From: Mesoterricola sediminis
GTDB taxonomy: Bacteria; Acidobacteriota; Holophagae; Holophagales; Holophagaceae
NCBI RefSeq assembly: GCF_030295425.1
Contig: NZ_AP027081.1
Location: forward strand, 3,455,001-3,519,000
Direction: 5' to 3'
Length of the DNA stretch: 64,000 nucleotides
A model generated the notes under the pieces. The model saw only the letters and a list, made by a program, of their open reading frames with translations. It was not told where the DNA came from and did no database searches. Of the stretch, positions 23,396 to 33,700 are shown piece by piece (position 1 is the first letter of the stretch; the number at the start of each line of letters is the position of its first letter). The position numbers and the translations under genes are program-made.

Positions 23396-24370
23396 TCAGT
23401 TGCCCACCGGGCCCTGGCCCGGGGTGGTCGGCCCGCCGGGGCGGAGCTCGGGGTAGCGGGGCAGGACGGCCGGCTTGGCCTTGCGGTCCACGCTGAACAG
23501 GCCCCAGTGCCCCTCGGTGCCCTTGCCCTTCCAGGGCTCGTCGAAGGCCTCGAAGAAGAAGGTGGTCACGCCCTTGGCCTTGGCCCAGGCGTTCATCTCC
23601 CGGAAGTAGCGGTCCTGCTTGGCCTCGCTGCCGGCGCCGGGGACGTGCTGCGGATTCGAATCCGTGAAGGTGGCCCAGCCGACTTCGCCGAAGACGATGG
23701 TGCTGCCGGGATGGGCCTTGCGGACGGCCTCGAACTTGTCGACGGTGGTCCCGAAGGCCTCGTCGATGTCCTGACGGCCCCACATGGGGTAGCTGTGGAG
23801 GGTGATGAAGTCCACTTCGGCGGCGAGCTTCGTGCCGGGCTTGACCCAGTAGAGGAAGTCGTCGGCCACGGTGACCCGGCAGGGGACGGCGGCCTTCACG
23901 CGCTTCACGAAACCGATGACGTCGGCCTCGGTGAGCTTGTGGTCGGACCAGTCCACGAGGGCCTCGTTGCCGACGCTGACGGCGACGACGACGTCGGGGT
24001 AGGCTTTGGCGAGGCGGATGCCCTCGGCGACCTGGCGCTCGTTCTCCTCGGCCTTGCCGGGCTTGCCGCTCAGCCACATGCCCAACATCACCCGGAGGCC
24101 CAGCTTGTGGGCGCGGATCTGGGCGAGGACGTCGGCGGCGTGGCGGTCGGAGCCGTAGAGGCGGATGAGCTTCCACTCCCGGTCCAGGATCCGCAGGTCC
24201 TCCAGCACCTGGGCGGGGCTGGGGTAGAGCTGCTTGTCGGGGTCCTGGCCCTCGCGGTAGCCGGAGTAGCACACGGCGGGGCCCCACCAGGCCTGGCGGG
24301 CCAGATCGGGGGCGGCCTGGGCGCAGAGCGGGGCCGCGAGGAGGAGGATCAGGGGTCGGGGTATGCGCAT
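23396..24370 (-). CDS. GH17 beta-1,3-glucanase/glucanosyltransferase, exported
   Basis: A 324-residue enzyme with an N-terminal signal peptide (L-I-L-L-L-A-A-P-L-C-A-Q-A). The TIM barrel shows the GH17 landmarks: I-R-L-Y-G-S-D early, the acid/base E136 in V-S-V-G-N-E-A-L and the nucleophile E229 in V-F-G-E-V-G-W-A-T. GH17 enzymes act on beta-1,3-glucans as endo-hydrolases or transferases. Export makes it likely to work in the periplasm on imported oligosaccharides. It lies between the symporter (7-base gap) and the phosphorylase (8-base gap), so all three are co-transcribed. Confidence 0.92.
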   Translation of the reverse strand: MRIPRPLILLLAAPLCAQAAPDLARQAWWGPAVCYSGYREGQDPDKQLYPSPAQVLEDLRILDREWKLIRLYGSDRHAADVLAQIRAHKLGLRVMLGMWLSGKPGKAEENERQVAEGIRLAKAYPDVVVAVSVGNEALVDWSDHKLTEADVIGFVKRVKAAVPCRVTVADDFLYWVKPGTKLAAEVDFITLHSYPMWGRQDIDEAFGTTVDKFEAVRKAHPGSTIVFGEVGWATFTDSNPQHVPGAGSEAKQDRYFREMNAWAKAKGVTTFFFEAFDEPWKGKGTEGHWGLFSVDRKAKPAVLPRYPELRPGGPTTPGQGPVGN

Positions 24371-24377
24371 GTTCCGC

Positions 24378-25835
24378 TCAGGCTTGGGACTTGCGGTCCT
24401 TGAGGTCCTGCTCGATCCGGACCATCATGGCGTCGTCCAGGGGGTAGAACTTCATCAGGAGGGCCGCCAGGATCAGGAGCAGGCCCGGGAAGATGCTCAT
24501 GGAGAGGCGGATGCCGGTCAGGGACCGGGCGGTCTGCTCCACGTTGGCCACGTAGCCGAACCAGGACAGGATCAGGCCGGTGACCCAGGCGCCGACGGCC
24601 AGGCCGATCTTGGTGCCGAAGATGGCGGACGCGAAGACGAGGCCGGTGTTGCGGCGGCCCCCGCGCCATTCGGCGTCGTCGGCGGTGTCGGCGAACATGG
24701 CCCAGAGCAGGGGCGAGTTGAAGCCGATGATGAAGCTGGAGAGGATCTGCAGGCCGAAGATCAGGGGGAGGCTGTCGGGGCCCGCGGGCCAGAAGCCGAG
24801 GATGACGACCCCGCCGCCGCCGATGGCGGCCATGAAGAGGGCCTTCTTGTCGAAGCGGCGGGCCACGGGCGGGGCCAGGGTCACCGCGGCCAGGAAGGCC
24901 AGGGCGTTGCTCACGAGGAAGGGGCCGAGGAGGTCGGTGCGGTGGAGGTAGTACTTGAAGTAGTAGGCGGAGACGGAGCCCTTGAGGACGAAGGAGGTGA
25001 TCACCACCACGCAGGCGGCGATCATCACGACGAAGGCCCGGCTGCCCAGGAGGTCCTTGAAGTCCCGCCGGAGATCGGCCTCCTGGTCCGCGGGCGGGGC
25101 GACCCGCTCCCGGGTGGTCAGGAAGCACAGGGCGAAGAGGACGACGGCCACGGCGCCGTAGAGCACCAGGGTGAGCTGCCAGCCCTTGGCCAGGTCGGAG
25201 GGGAGGGCGAGGAATTCCTTGGACAGGAACCAGCGGACCCAGGCGCCGGGGTGGGCGAGGAAGGCGTGCTGGGCCCGCAGGGCGGGCGCCAGGCCGAACC
25301 ACTGGGCCAGGCTGGGGGTGCAGTACTGCACGATCACCGCCACGGAGAACGCGCCCACGAACCGGTACGAGGCCAGGGAGGTGCGCTCCTTGCTGTTGGA
25401 GGTCATGACCCCCAGCAGGGCGCTGTAGGGGATGTTGACGACCGTGTAGAGGATCATCAGGAGGCAGTAGGTGACGTAGGCGTAAACCACCTTGCCGCCG
25501 GGGGCCAGGTTGGGCGTGGTGAAGGTCAGGACGCCGGCGGCGGCCAGGGGCAGGCCGAACCAGACCAGGTAGGGGCGGAAGTGCCCCCACCGGGTCCGGG
25601 TGCGGTCCGCGAGGGTCCCCATGACGGGATCGGCGACGGCGTCCACGACCCGGGTCACGAGCATCATCGTCCCGACGGTGCCGGCGGCGATGCCGAACAC
25701 GTCGGTGTAGAAGAAGATGATGAAGAACTCGAAGGTCTTCCAGTAGAAGTTGGAAGCCGCGTCTCCCAGGGCGTACCCGGCCTTCTCCCGGAAGGAGAGG
25801 AGGCCGGTGTCTTCGTGCTGCGCAGTCTCGGTCAC
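24378..25835 (-). CDS. GPH-family sugar:cation symporter (MelB-like)
   Basis: A 485-residue inner-membrane transporter with 12 hydrophobic segments. The signature D-A-V-A-D-P-V-M-G-T-L-A-D-R-T followed by R-W-G-H-F-R-P-Y is that of the glycoside-pentoside-hexuronide symporters. N- and C-terminal ends are polar and cytoplasmic. In this operon it probably moves beta-glucan oligosaccharides from the periplasm to the cytoplasmic phosphorylase. It starts at an ATG 13 bases from the stop of the upstream outer-membrane protein gene. Confidence 0.92.
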   Translation of the reverse strand: MTETAQHEDTGLLSFREKAGYALGDAASNFYWKTFEFFIIFFYTDVFGIAAGTVGTMMLVTRVVDAVADPVMGTLADRTRTRWGHFRPYLVWFGLPLAAAGVLTFTTPNLAPGGKVVYAYVTYCLLMILYTVVNIPYSALLGVMTSNSKERTSLASYRFVGAFSVAVIVQYCTPSLAQWFGLAPALRAQHAFLAHPGAWVRWFLSKEFLALPSDLAKGWQLTLVLYGAVAVVLFALCFLTTRERVAPPADQEADLRRDFKDLLGSRAFVVMIAACVVVITSFVLKGSVSAYYFKYYLHRTDLLGPFLVSNALAFLAAVTLAPPVARRFDKKALFMAAIGGGGVVILGFWPAGPDSLPLIFGLQILSSFIIGFNSPLLWAMFADTADDAEWRGGRRNTGLVFASAIFGTKIGLAVGAWVTGLILSWFGYVANVEQTARSLTGIRLSMSIFPGLLLILAALLMKFYPLDDAMMVRIEQDLKDRKSQA

Positions 25836-25848
25836 GGGGACTCCAGGT

Positions 25849-26439
25849 TCAGAACGTGTAGCGGGCGCCGAGCTGGATCCAGCCGGGGTTGATGGCGCCC
25901 TGGCGGATCAGGGTGTCGTTGCGCTGGCGGCCGGCGAGCTCCGTGACCTGGAGGATGGCCTCGTAGCTCAGGTGGGGGTTCTGGACGTACTCCAGGCCCA
26001 GGCGGACGCCGCCCTTGAGTCCCTTGCAGTCGTGGAAGGGGAAGTGGTGCTCGGCGTCGAAGATGCTCGGGCTCTCGTCGCCGCTGAACTTGGCCGTGTA
26101 GCTGTTGACGCTGAGGCCGAAGATGCCGCGAAGCCTGGGCGAGGGGGTCTCCAGGAGGAGGTCGCCGGTGAGCTGGACGAGGGTGAGGGAGGTCTTGAGG
26201 CCGTTGCGCTCCTTGCCGGGCATGGTGGCCGCGGCCAGGGAGACCCGGGCGGGGACGCCGGACTTGAGGAGCTGGGTCTCCCAGCCCACGTTGACGAGGA
26301 AGCCGGTGGTGGCGTTGACGGCCTTCTTGTAGCTGTCGAGGCCCAGGATGACGCCCCCGCCCACGGAGAGGCCCGTGGGTTGGGCGGCGGCCAGCGGTAG
26401 CGCCAGGAGGCCCGTCAGGACGGTGCGGATGAGTTTCAT
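25849..26439 (-). CDS. Small outer-membrane beta-barrel protein
   Basis: A 196-residue exported protein (signal peptide through about residue 19, ending A-A-A-Q). The remainder alternates polar and hydrophobic residues in strands such as L-S-V-G-G-G-V-I-L-G-L and ends I-Q-L-G-A-R-Y-T-F, with the terminal Phe expected of barrel proteins recognised by BAM. There is no enzymatic motif. It follows the TonB receptor in the operon by nine bases. A porin-like or accessory role in oligosaccharide passage is an inference from context. Confidence 0.8.
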   Translation of the reverse strand: MKLIRTVLTGLLALPLAAAQPTGLSVGGGVILGLDSYKKAVNATTGFLVNVGWETQLLKSGVPARVSLAAATMPGKERNGLKTSLTLVQLTGDLLLETPSPRLRGIFGLSVNSYTAKFSGDESPSIFDAEHHFPFHDCKGLKGGVRLGLEYVQNPHLSYEAILQVTELAGRQRNDTLIRQGAINPGWIQLGARYTF

Positions 26440-26448
26440 GGCGTTCTC

Positions 26449-29400
26449 CTAGAACTTGAGGCCGATGCTGAAGTCGCTGACCTTCCGTCCGCCGTAGCCC
26501 TGGTTGTAGTCGCCGTACTTGGCGCCGGCGTCGCCGGGGGTCTGGCCATAGAAGCGGTTGCCGTAGTAGAGGGCCATGGGGCTGCCGGCGGCCACGTTGT
26601 TGGTGGTGGTCGGCTGGTCACCCGTGAAGTAGCCGTACACGTTGGTCATCACGAAGTGGTTGAAGAGGTTGTCGATGGACACGTAGCCGATGAGGCGGAC
26701 CTTGCCGAGGCCCAGGGGGATGTCCCACTGGATCTTGGCGCCGATCTGGTAGTAGTCCACGCCGGTCTTGAAGGAGCCCATGTCCCCGTAGTAGGTGGGG
26801 AAGTAGGTCTGCCAGTTCCCGGTGCGCTGGTCGACGTCGATGACGCGCTCGCCGTTGATGGTGCCGGGGAGCTGCAGGGCGGAGAAGCCCGGGAGGGTGC
26901 GGTAGTCGGTCCAGCCCTGGGCCTGGATGACGCCGCCGGTCCAGGTGTCGGCCTTCAGGGAGAAGGAGACGTTGCCGGCGCCCACGGGGTGGGTGTAGGT
27001 CAGGAACAGGTGGGCGATCTGGTTGCGGCTCAGGAGGCCGTGGCCGACGGCGCGGGCCTGCTGCTCGGGGGTGAGGAGCTTCTCGCGCAGGCTCTTGTAG
27101 TTGTAGTAGTCCAGATCGTTGGTGCCGGTGGACTGGTCGATGGTGTACGACCCGATCATGCTCCAGCGGGCGCTGAGCTGCTTCTGGAAGGCGATCTCGA
27201 TGCCGGTGTAGATGCGGTCGAACTCGGAGTTGAGCCACGAGGTCTTCTGCTTCCACATGCGGAGGGGATCGTTGGGGTCGGGGCTGACCATGTGCACCAT
27301 GGCGTCCATGCCGTAGTCGTGGATGGAGCTGACGATGCTGTCCTTGTAGATGCGGCGGATGCCGTTGATCTTGAAGTAGCCGGTCTCGTAGTTGCGCTGG
27401 TAGCCGACGCTGAACTCATAGGCGAAGGGGGCGCGGAGGCCCTTGGCGACGTAGGTCTGCCGGGCGTCGAGCATGTCGTAGGCCGGGCCGTAGTTCTTGG
27501 GGTCGATGAGGGTGTTGTAGTCCACGAAGCGGACGCCGTACATCGACTGGCCGGTGTAGGTGTAGCCGTTGTAGGTGCCCACGGGGGCGTCGCCGTAGGC
27601 GGCGGCGGTGTCGAAGCCGGGCTGGCTCACGCCGAGGTTGCCGCCGTTCCAGAGGTGGACGGTGCGGACTTCCCAGGCGTTGCCGCGGAAGTTGTTGGCG
27701 ATGGCGTCGGAGTAGGCGGAGGCCAGCTTGGCGGCGGAGGCGGACCAGATCTCGCGGTTCTTGCCGTCGGGGTTGAACTTCACCATCAGGCGGGGCTCGA
27801 AGATGTTCATGTCGTCGAGGCGGTTGCCGCCCTGGTCCTGCATCACCAGCTTGTTGTAGCGGAAGCCGGCCATGATGTTCAGGTTGGGGCTGACGGTCCA
27901 GTTGTCGTTCAGGTAGACCGACGTGGTGCTGTTCTTGGAATCGCCCGGGTTGTCGTAGAACTTCTCCATGTGGGCGCTGGGGCCGCGGATGGCCTCCCAG
28001 TGGAGGAAGGGGGCCTGGGTGCCGAGGCCGTTGGGCATGTTGCCCCAGGCGGACCAGCCGTTGGCCACCGGGTTCTCGCCGGGGCCGATCTGGAGGATCT
28101 CGGTGGGGTCGGTGCCGGGGTCGCCGCGGTGGAAGACGGGGTAGAGGTACTTGCCGGTGGCCTCGTCGAGGTACCAGCCGCCGGTGAAGACGCCGCGGTT
28201 CCCGTACTTGGACCGGCCGAAGTTGTAGAGGGTCTGCACCCGCTCGGCGCCCATGTCGATGTCGTGGTTGCCGTGCCAGTCCTGGAGGGTCTTGACGTTC
28301 ACCGACCAGGTCCGGTTGCCCTTCTTCAGGGGGCTGACGTCGTAGGTGGACATGTTGGTGAGCAGCGGGCCGTAGTCGTAGCTGTCGGGGCTGCCCAGCC
28401 AGGAGTGGGCGCCGCTCTCGCCGCGCAGGACCATCCCGGGGTCGGGGCTGGCGAAATAGCCGGAGACCGAGACGCTGGGGTTGGGGTTCTTGACGTCGTT
28501 GAAGGTGTTGGCCGCGTAGGTGGTGCGGGCCTCGATGGACCAGTTGGGGCTCAGCATGCCGTTCCAGCCCAGGGTCCAGGCCTTGGTCTCGGTCACCATG
28601 TCGCCGACGCCGCGGAGGATGTTGCCCTCCCAGGGATCCGTGTTGCGCTGGCCCTGGACGCCGCCCTGGGTGGTCTTCTCGGTGAGGAAGGTGGCGCTCA
28701 CGGAGTGGTTGGAGCTCACCATGCCGGTCAGCTTGCCTTCGAACTTCTGGAACTTGATGTTGGAGCTGAGCTTGGTGCCGGCATCCTCGGCGCTCATCCC
28801 GTAGTTGCCGCCGGGACCTGTGTTGATGACGGAGTCGACGTTGGGGTTCAGGCCGTAGGTGGCCATGGGCCGGAGCATGGTCTGGACCTGGCTCCAGGGG
28901 ATGTTGGGCTGGCCGGCCTTGACGCCGACGACGGTGTAGCCCAGGAGGCCGGTGGTGGCCTGGCTGGGGGTCAGGCGGGTGCCGAGGGTGAACCACAGGC
29001 GGTCCTTGATGATGGGGCCGCTGAAGGTGAAGTCGGTGGTGTGGGTCAGGTCCTCGCGCAGGAGGTTGGAGTTGTTGTTGGCGTTGGTGAGGGGGTTGTC
29101 GGCGCCCATGGAGGCCCGGGACATGTTGGACCGGACGGTGCCCTCGAAGGTGTTGGAGCCGCTCTTGGTGACGATGTTCACCTGGCCGCCGCTCACCATG
29201 CCGTTGCGGGCGTTGAGGCCCGAGGTCACCACCTGGACGTCCTCGATGGAGTCGGGCAGCGGGGCGTAGAGGGACGAGTAGGTGCCCGTGTCGTCCTTCA
29301 CGTTGATGCCGTCGATGCTGTAGAGGATCTGGTTGGTGTCGGAGCCGCGGACGCGGGCGTCCTTGCCGTAGCCGGCGATGCCGGGGGCGATGTTGGTGAT

Positions 29401-29874
29401 GGCGTCGAAGCCCTGCATGGAGACGGGCATCTTGAGCAGCTGCTCGGAGGAGTAGTTCACCGAGACCTTGTCGCTGGTCTTGGCCTCGGCCGCGGCGGCG
29501 GAGGCCACGACCTCGACGGTCGCGGAGGCCTGCTGGACGGCCTTCAGGGTGAACGGGAGGGACTGGTTGGAGCCGACGCCGACGCGCACGTTCTTGGCGG
29601 TGCGGCCGAGCATCCCGGGCGCGCTGACCCGGATGGTGTAGTTGCCCACCGGGAGGAGCAGGGCGTGGTACTCGCCCTTCTCGTCCGTGGTGAAGACCTT
29701 GGTCTGGAAGAGCGCGGGGCTCTCCAGGGACACCCGGGCGCCCTTGATGGGCTTGCCGGCCTCGTCGGTCACGAGGCCGCTCAGGGCCCCGCTGGTGGTC
29801 TGGGCCACCAGGGTCGCCCCGGCGGCGAGCATGGCCGCGATGGTGGAGCGGAACATCACATTTCGCATGGTCAT
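26449..29874 (-). CDS. TonB-dependent receptor with carboxypeptidase-regulatory-like N-domain
   Basis: A 1,141-residue outer-membrane receptor of the acidobacterial Oar-like type. A signal peptide (to about residue 25) is followed by a carboxypeptidase-regulatory-like Ig domain (about 28-110: G-A-L-S-G-L-V-T-D-E-A-G-K-P-I-K-G-A-R-V), a plug domain (about 130-250, with G-S-D-T-N-Q-I-L-Y-S-I-D-G-I-N-V) and a large barrel ending in D-F-S-I-G-L-K-F. No SusD-like partner is encoded in the locus. It most likely takes up beta-glucan fragments. Start at the ATG at 29,874 with GGAGAC upstream; a second ATG lies two codons on. Confidence 0.93.
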   Translation of the reverse strand: MTMRNVMFRSTIAAMLAAGATLVAQTTSGALSGLVTDEAGKPIKGARVSLESPALFQTKVFTTDEKGEYHALLLPVGNYTIRVSAPGMLGRTAKNVRVGVGSNQSLPFTLKAVQQASATVEVVASAAAAEAKTSDKVSVNYSSEQLLKMPVSMQGFDAITNIAPGIAGYGKDARVRGSDTNQILYSIDGINVKDDTGTYSSLYAPLPDSIEDVQVVTSGLNARNGMVSGGQVNIVTKSGSNTFEGTVRSNMSRASMGADNPLTNANNNSNLLREDLTHTTDFTFSGPIIKDRLWFTLGTRLTPSQATTGLLGYTVVGVKAGQPNIPWSQVQTMLRPMATYGLNPNVDSVINTGPGGNYGMSAEDAGTKLSSNIKFQKFEGKLTGMVSSNHSVSATFLTEKTTQGGVQGQRNTDPWEGNILRGVGDMVTETKAWTLGWNGMLSPNWSIEARTTYAANTFNDVKNPNPSVSVSGYFASPDPGMVLRGESGAHSWLGSPDSYDYGPLLTNMSTYDVSPLKKGNRTWSVNVKTLQDWHGNHDIDMGAERVQTLYNFGRSKYGNRGVFTGGWYLDEATGKYLYPVFHRGDPGTDPTEILQIGPGENPVANGWSAWGNMPNGLGTQAPFLHWEAIRGPSAHMEKFYDNPGDSKNSTTSVYLNDNWTVSPNLNIMAGFRYNKLVMQDQGGNRLDDMNIFEPRLMVKFNPDGKNREIWSASAAKLASAYSDAIANNFRGNAWEVRTVHLWNGGNLGVSQPGFDTAAAYGDAPVGTYNGYTYTGQSMYGVRFVDYNTLIDPKNYGPAYDMLDARQTYVAKGLRAPFAYEFSVGYQRNYETGYFKINGIRRIYKDSIVSSIHDYGMDAMVHMVSPDPNDPLRMWKQKTSWLNSEFDRIYTGIEIAFQKQLSARWSMIGSYTIDQSTGTNDLDYYNYKSLREKLLTPEQQARAVGHGLLSRNQIAHLFLTYTHPVGAGNVSFSLKADTWTGGVIQAQGWTDYRTLPGFSALQLPGTINGERVIDVDQRTGNWQTYFPTYYGDMGSFKTGVDYYQIGAKIQWDIPLGLGKVRLIGYVSIDNLFNHFVMTNVYGYFTGDQPTTTNNVAAGSPMALYYGNRFYGQTPGDAGAKYGDYNQGYGGRKVSDFSIGLKF

Positions 29875-29903
29875 CTCAAGTCTCCGCGATGCGTGTGCAT
29901 GGC

Positions 29904-30668
29904 CTAGAAGTGGAACGCGTAGGCGATTTCGGCGTGGGGCACCGCGCGGTTGCGGGTGACCAGGCCGTCCAGGGGCCAGGTGGCGTCCTGGGAGGAACGC
30001 CGGCCGGGGGCGCCCGCGTCATAGGCGGAGGCGGTTCCCACATAGTGGTGGTATTCCATGGCCTGGTAGGCGAGGAGGACGACGTTGAACTCGAGGCTGG
30101 AGTCCTTGTCGATCCGCCAGATGACGCCGGCGTAGGGGCTCGGCGTGTACTTGGCCTTCTGGGGGGTGCCCAGGTAGAAGTCGCGCCAGGCCTTGTTGCC
30201 GGAGGCCACGTCCCAGGGGGCGCTCTGGGCGTCGCCCACGTACTGGTGCTTGAAGCTGCCGCCGAACTGCAGGCCGGCCTGCCAGCGCCAGGTGGGGTTG
30301 ATGGCCCGGCTGAAGGAGGCGCGGAGGGTGAGGCCGGAGAGCTGGTTGCGCTTGGATTCCACGGACTTGGCCGGGTTCATGGGCAGCAGCCCGGCATTCA
30401 GCGAGGAATCGTCGGGGGTGGTGAAGTAGTCGTCGCCGGTCTTGTACATGTAGCCCACTTCCAGGGCGACGGTGCCGGGGCCCACGCCGTAGCCGACGTT
30501 GAAGCCGAGACCGGTGTAGGTGGCGCGCAGGTGGTCCTTCTGGCTTCCGTAGGCCATGCGGAACTTGAAGGCCTTGGTGAAGCCCGTCTCCTGGGCGCCC
30601 AGGGGCGCCAGGGTGCCGCACAGGCACATGGCGAGGCCCCAGCGGACCAGGTTGGTTGCTTCGATCAT
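29904..30668 (-). CDS. Outer-membrane beta-barrel protein
   Basis: A 254-residue exported protein. The ATG at 30,668 is preferred over an upstream TTG because GGAGG sits just before it. The signal peptide is residues 1-26 (ends P-L-G-A-Q). Strand patterns with aromatic belts (V-G-Y-M-Y-K-T-G-D-D-Y-F) run through to the C-terminal A-Y-A-F-H-F. It resembles medium-size porin-like proteins of unknown substrate. It lies between the glycan-binding lipoprotein and the TonB receptor and probably belongs to the same operon. Confidence 0.8.
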   Translation of the reverse strand: MIEATNLVRWGLAMCLCGTLAPLGAQETGFTKAFKFRMAYGSQKDHLRATYTGLGFNVGYGVGPGTVALEVGYMYKTGDDYFTTPDDSSLNAGLLPMNPAKSVESKRNQLSGLTLRASFSRAINPTWRWQAGLQFGGSFKHQYVGDAQSAPWDVASGNKAWRDFYLGTPQKAKYTPSPYAGVIWRIDKDSSLEFNVVLLAYQAMEYHHYVGTASAYDAGAPGRRSSQDATWPLDGLVTRNRAVPHAEIAYAFHF

Positions 30669-30762
30669 GACATCCTCCAATGGGGAAAGGTCGAGGGGTG
30701 GGGTCGGACGTCAGGGGTCCGGCGGGCCTGGCCGTGGGGCCGGCCCGCCGGAACCGTCCAGG

Positions 30763-33700
30763 TCAGGGGACGAAGGTCAGGTCGTCGAAGTAGAACGCGA
30801 CGCCGGTGCCCGCGTTCCCGAAGTCGGGGAAGAGGGACAGCTTGTCGTAGGTCTTGGCGGCGTCGAAGAGGCCGGTGAAATCGAAGGTCAGGGTCTCCCA
30901 GGCGTTGGCCGTGGTGGTGGCGACCTTCTTCTCGCAGGACACGGTGTTGTTGCCCTGGTCCTCGACCTTGAGGAGGATCTGGGTGCCGGCGGCGGGGCTG
31001 TAGACGCGGACGGTGAACTTGTTGTTCGCGCCGCTGCCGAAGGGGATCCGGCCGATGGAGAAGTTGGCCCCGGTGGCCACGGTGGCCCCGGCCCAGGTCT
31101 GGGCGCCGCTGGCCTTGAAGATGCGGAGGGCCTTGTTGGTGGCGACGACGGGATCCGCGGCGACGGTGGCGTCCTCGGCGCCGCCGAAGCCGGCCAGGGT
31201 GTAGGCGACGAGGAAGTTGTCGAAGGTGACCGGGCCGTCGAAGGCGTCGAAGGTGACGTCGTCGAAGTAGTAGGAGGCGCCGGTGCCGGGGTTGCCGAAG
31301 TCGAAGAAGATGGAGGCCTTGTTGTAGACCGCGTTGGCGTTGAGGGCGGCGGTGCCGCTGCTCGGGTTGGCGAAGTCGAAGACCAGGGTCTCCCAGGCGT
31401 TGGCCGCGGTGGTGGTGGCGTCGGTCTCGCAGGAGATCGTGCCGTCGGCGGCGTTCTCGACCTTCAGCTTGACCTTGAGGCCGGCGGCCGGGGAGTAGGC
31501 GCGCACCAGCATGCGGGTGGAGCCGTTGCCCAGGGGGATGCGGCCCAGGGCGAGGTTGGCGGCGCCGGTGCCGAGGGTGACGCCGGCCCAGGTCTGGGCG
31601 CCGGCGGCCTTGACGACCTTGCCGACGTAGTTGGCGGAGTTGGCCGGGTCGGCGGCGATGCTGGAGCCTTCGGCGCCGCCGAAGCCGGTCAGGCCGTAGG
31701 CGATGGCGGGATCGTCGAAGGTGACGGTGGTGAAGTGGTCGAAGGCCACGTCATCGAAGTAGTAGGTCTTGTCGGCGGCCATGGCGGTTCCGCCGGCGCC
31801 GAAGTTGAAGTTGAAGAAGATGGAGGCCTTGTCGTAGGTCTTGGCCAGGTCCAGGGCGGCGGTGCCGCTCACGGGGCTGGCGAAGTCGAAGACCAGGGTC
31901 TCCCAGGCGTTGGCGACGGTCGTGTTGACCTGGGCCTCGCAGGTGACGCTGCTGTTGGTGTGGTCCTCGACCTTGAGGCGCACGGGGGTTCCGGCGTCGG
32001 GGGAGTAGACCCGGACGTTGATGCGGGTGTGGGTGGCGTCGAAGGGGATGGCGTGCTTGAAGCCGAGGGTCCCGTCGGCGGACAGGGTGGTGCCGCCCCA
32101 GAACTGGGCGGTGGTGGGCTTGACGACCTTGACGACCTTGTTGGACGCGTTGCCGGGGTCGGCGGCGAAGGAAGAGGCGACGCCGCCGAAGTCGGTGAGG
32201 CCGTAGGAGACCGTCGCCGCGTCGAAGGTGACGATGGGCAGGTCCATCTGGCGCATCACGATGCGGGTGTCGTAGTCCTGCGAGGCGCTGACGGCCGCGA
32301 GGCTGGCGTTGCCGGCCAGGTCGGAGAAGGCGCCGGCGGGGACGGTGACGGTGATGGTGCCCGCGGTGGTCGGGGGCGGGACGACGTCCAGGGTGTAGAG
32401 GGTGTCGCTCACCTTGGTGAGGGTGCCGGGGGTCCCGCCGGTGACGGTGATGGAGCTGGCGGTGAAGCTGGTGCCGACGCTCTCGCTGAAGGTGAACTTG
32501 AAGGTGACGGTGCCGTTGGCCGTGGCGGCCGCGATGTTGTCGGTGATGGCCAGGGTCGGCGGGGTGTTGTCGATGAAGGGGCTGTTGTGGAAGTAGACGT
32601 TGTCTACGTAGACGGTGCCGGCGCCGTAGGGCGTGGCGCCCACGAAGAGCAGCTGGGACAGGTGCTTGCGGCTGGCCAGGCTGCCGAAGTTGGCCAGGGG
32701 GATGTCCAGGGACACCCACTGCTTCTGGGCGTTGAGGGCCGGGGTCGTGGTGGCGTCCAGGTCGACCTCGCTCTCGGAGTCGTCGCCGCCGCCGTAGACG
32801 GTGTTGGCGCCGAAGTCGACGAGCTTGATGCCGAACTTGGTGATGTCGGGGGTCCAGACGTCGACGTGGAGGTAGGTCATGTTGGTGGCGTCGACGGCGT
32901 TGCCCGCCGCGAAGAACTCGACGCCCACGTACTTCAGGTTGGCGTACTTCTTGACGTCGTCGCCGCCGATGGTGAGCGCGGTGACGTTGGGGCCGGCGCC
33001 GTCGTTGCTCCAGCTGGTGCCCCAGGTGTCCACGGGGATGTTGGTGTAGGCCTTGGACAGGAGGGAGATGACCTTGGCGGGGTCAACGGTCGGGCGGGCC
33101 GGGGCGGTCGTCGGGACCACCGGGGTGATGACGGTGACGGTGGAGGACCCGGTGACGTTGATGCCGGCCAGGGTGGCGGTGATGTCGGTGGTGCCCAGGG
33201 TCAGGCCGGAGACGAGGCCGGTGCTGTCGACGGTGGCGACGGCGGGATTGCTGGAGGCCAGGTCGAACCAGCGCAGGCTGACGTTGCTGACGGTGACCGC
33301 GGGGGTGGCGTAGGTGAGGGTGCCGGTGAGGCCCAGGGACTTGGTCTTGGAGATCTCCACCTGCGCGGGGGCCCAGGCGATGGTGGCGGCCGTGGGGGCG
33401 GCAAGCTCGGCGGCGCTCAGCTTCTCGTAGCGGATGTCGTCCAGCCAGATGCTGTAGGCGCCCTCATCGGCGCCTTCGGCGAAGTGGAAGAGGCCGGTGG
33501 TGGAGGTGAGCTTGGCCTTGTTGGGGATGGGGATGATCTGCTTGACCCAGGCGGTGGTGACCGGGATGTTGGCGACTTCGGCGGCCCAGTCGCTGTTGCT
33601 GCCGTCGTTGCCGAGGCCGGCGACGTTCAGGGTGGCGGCCTTGCTGGCCTTCACCCAGAAGGTGACGGCGTTGTAGAGGCTCAGGTTCTGGGCCGTGGCG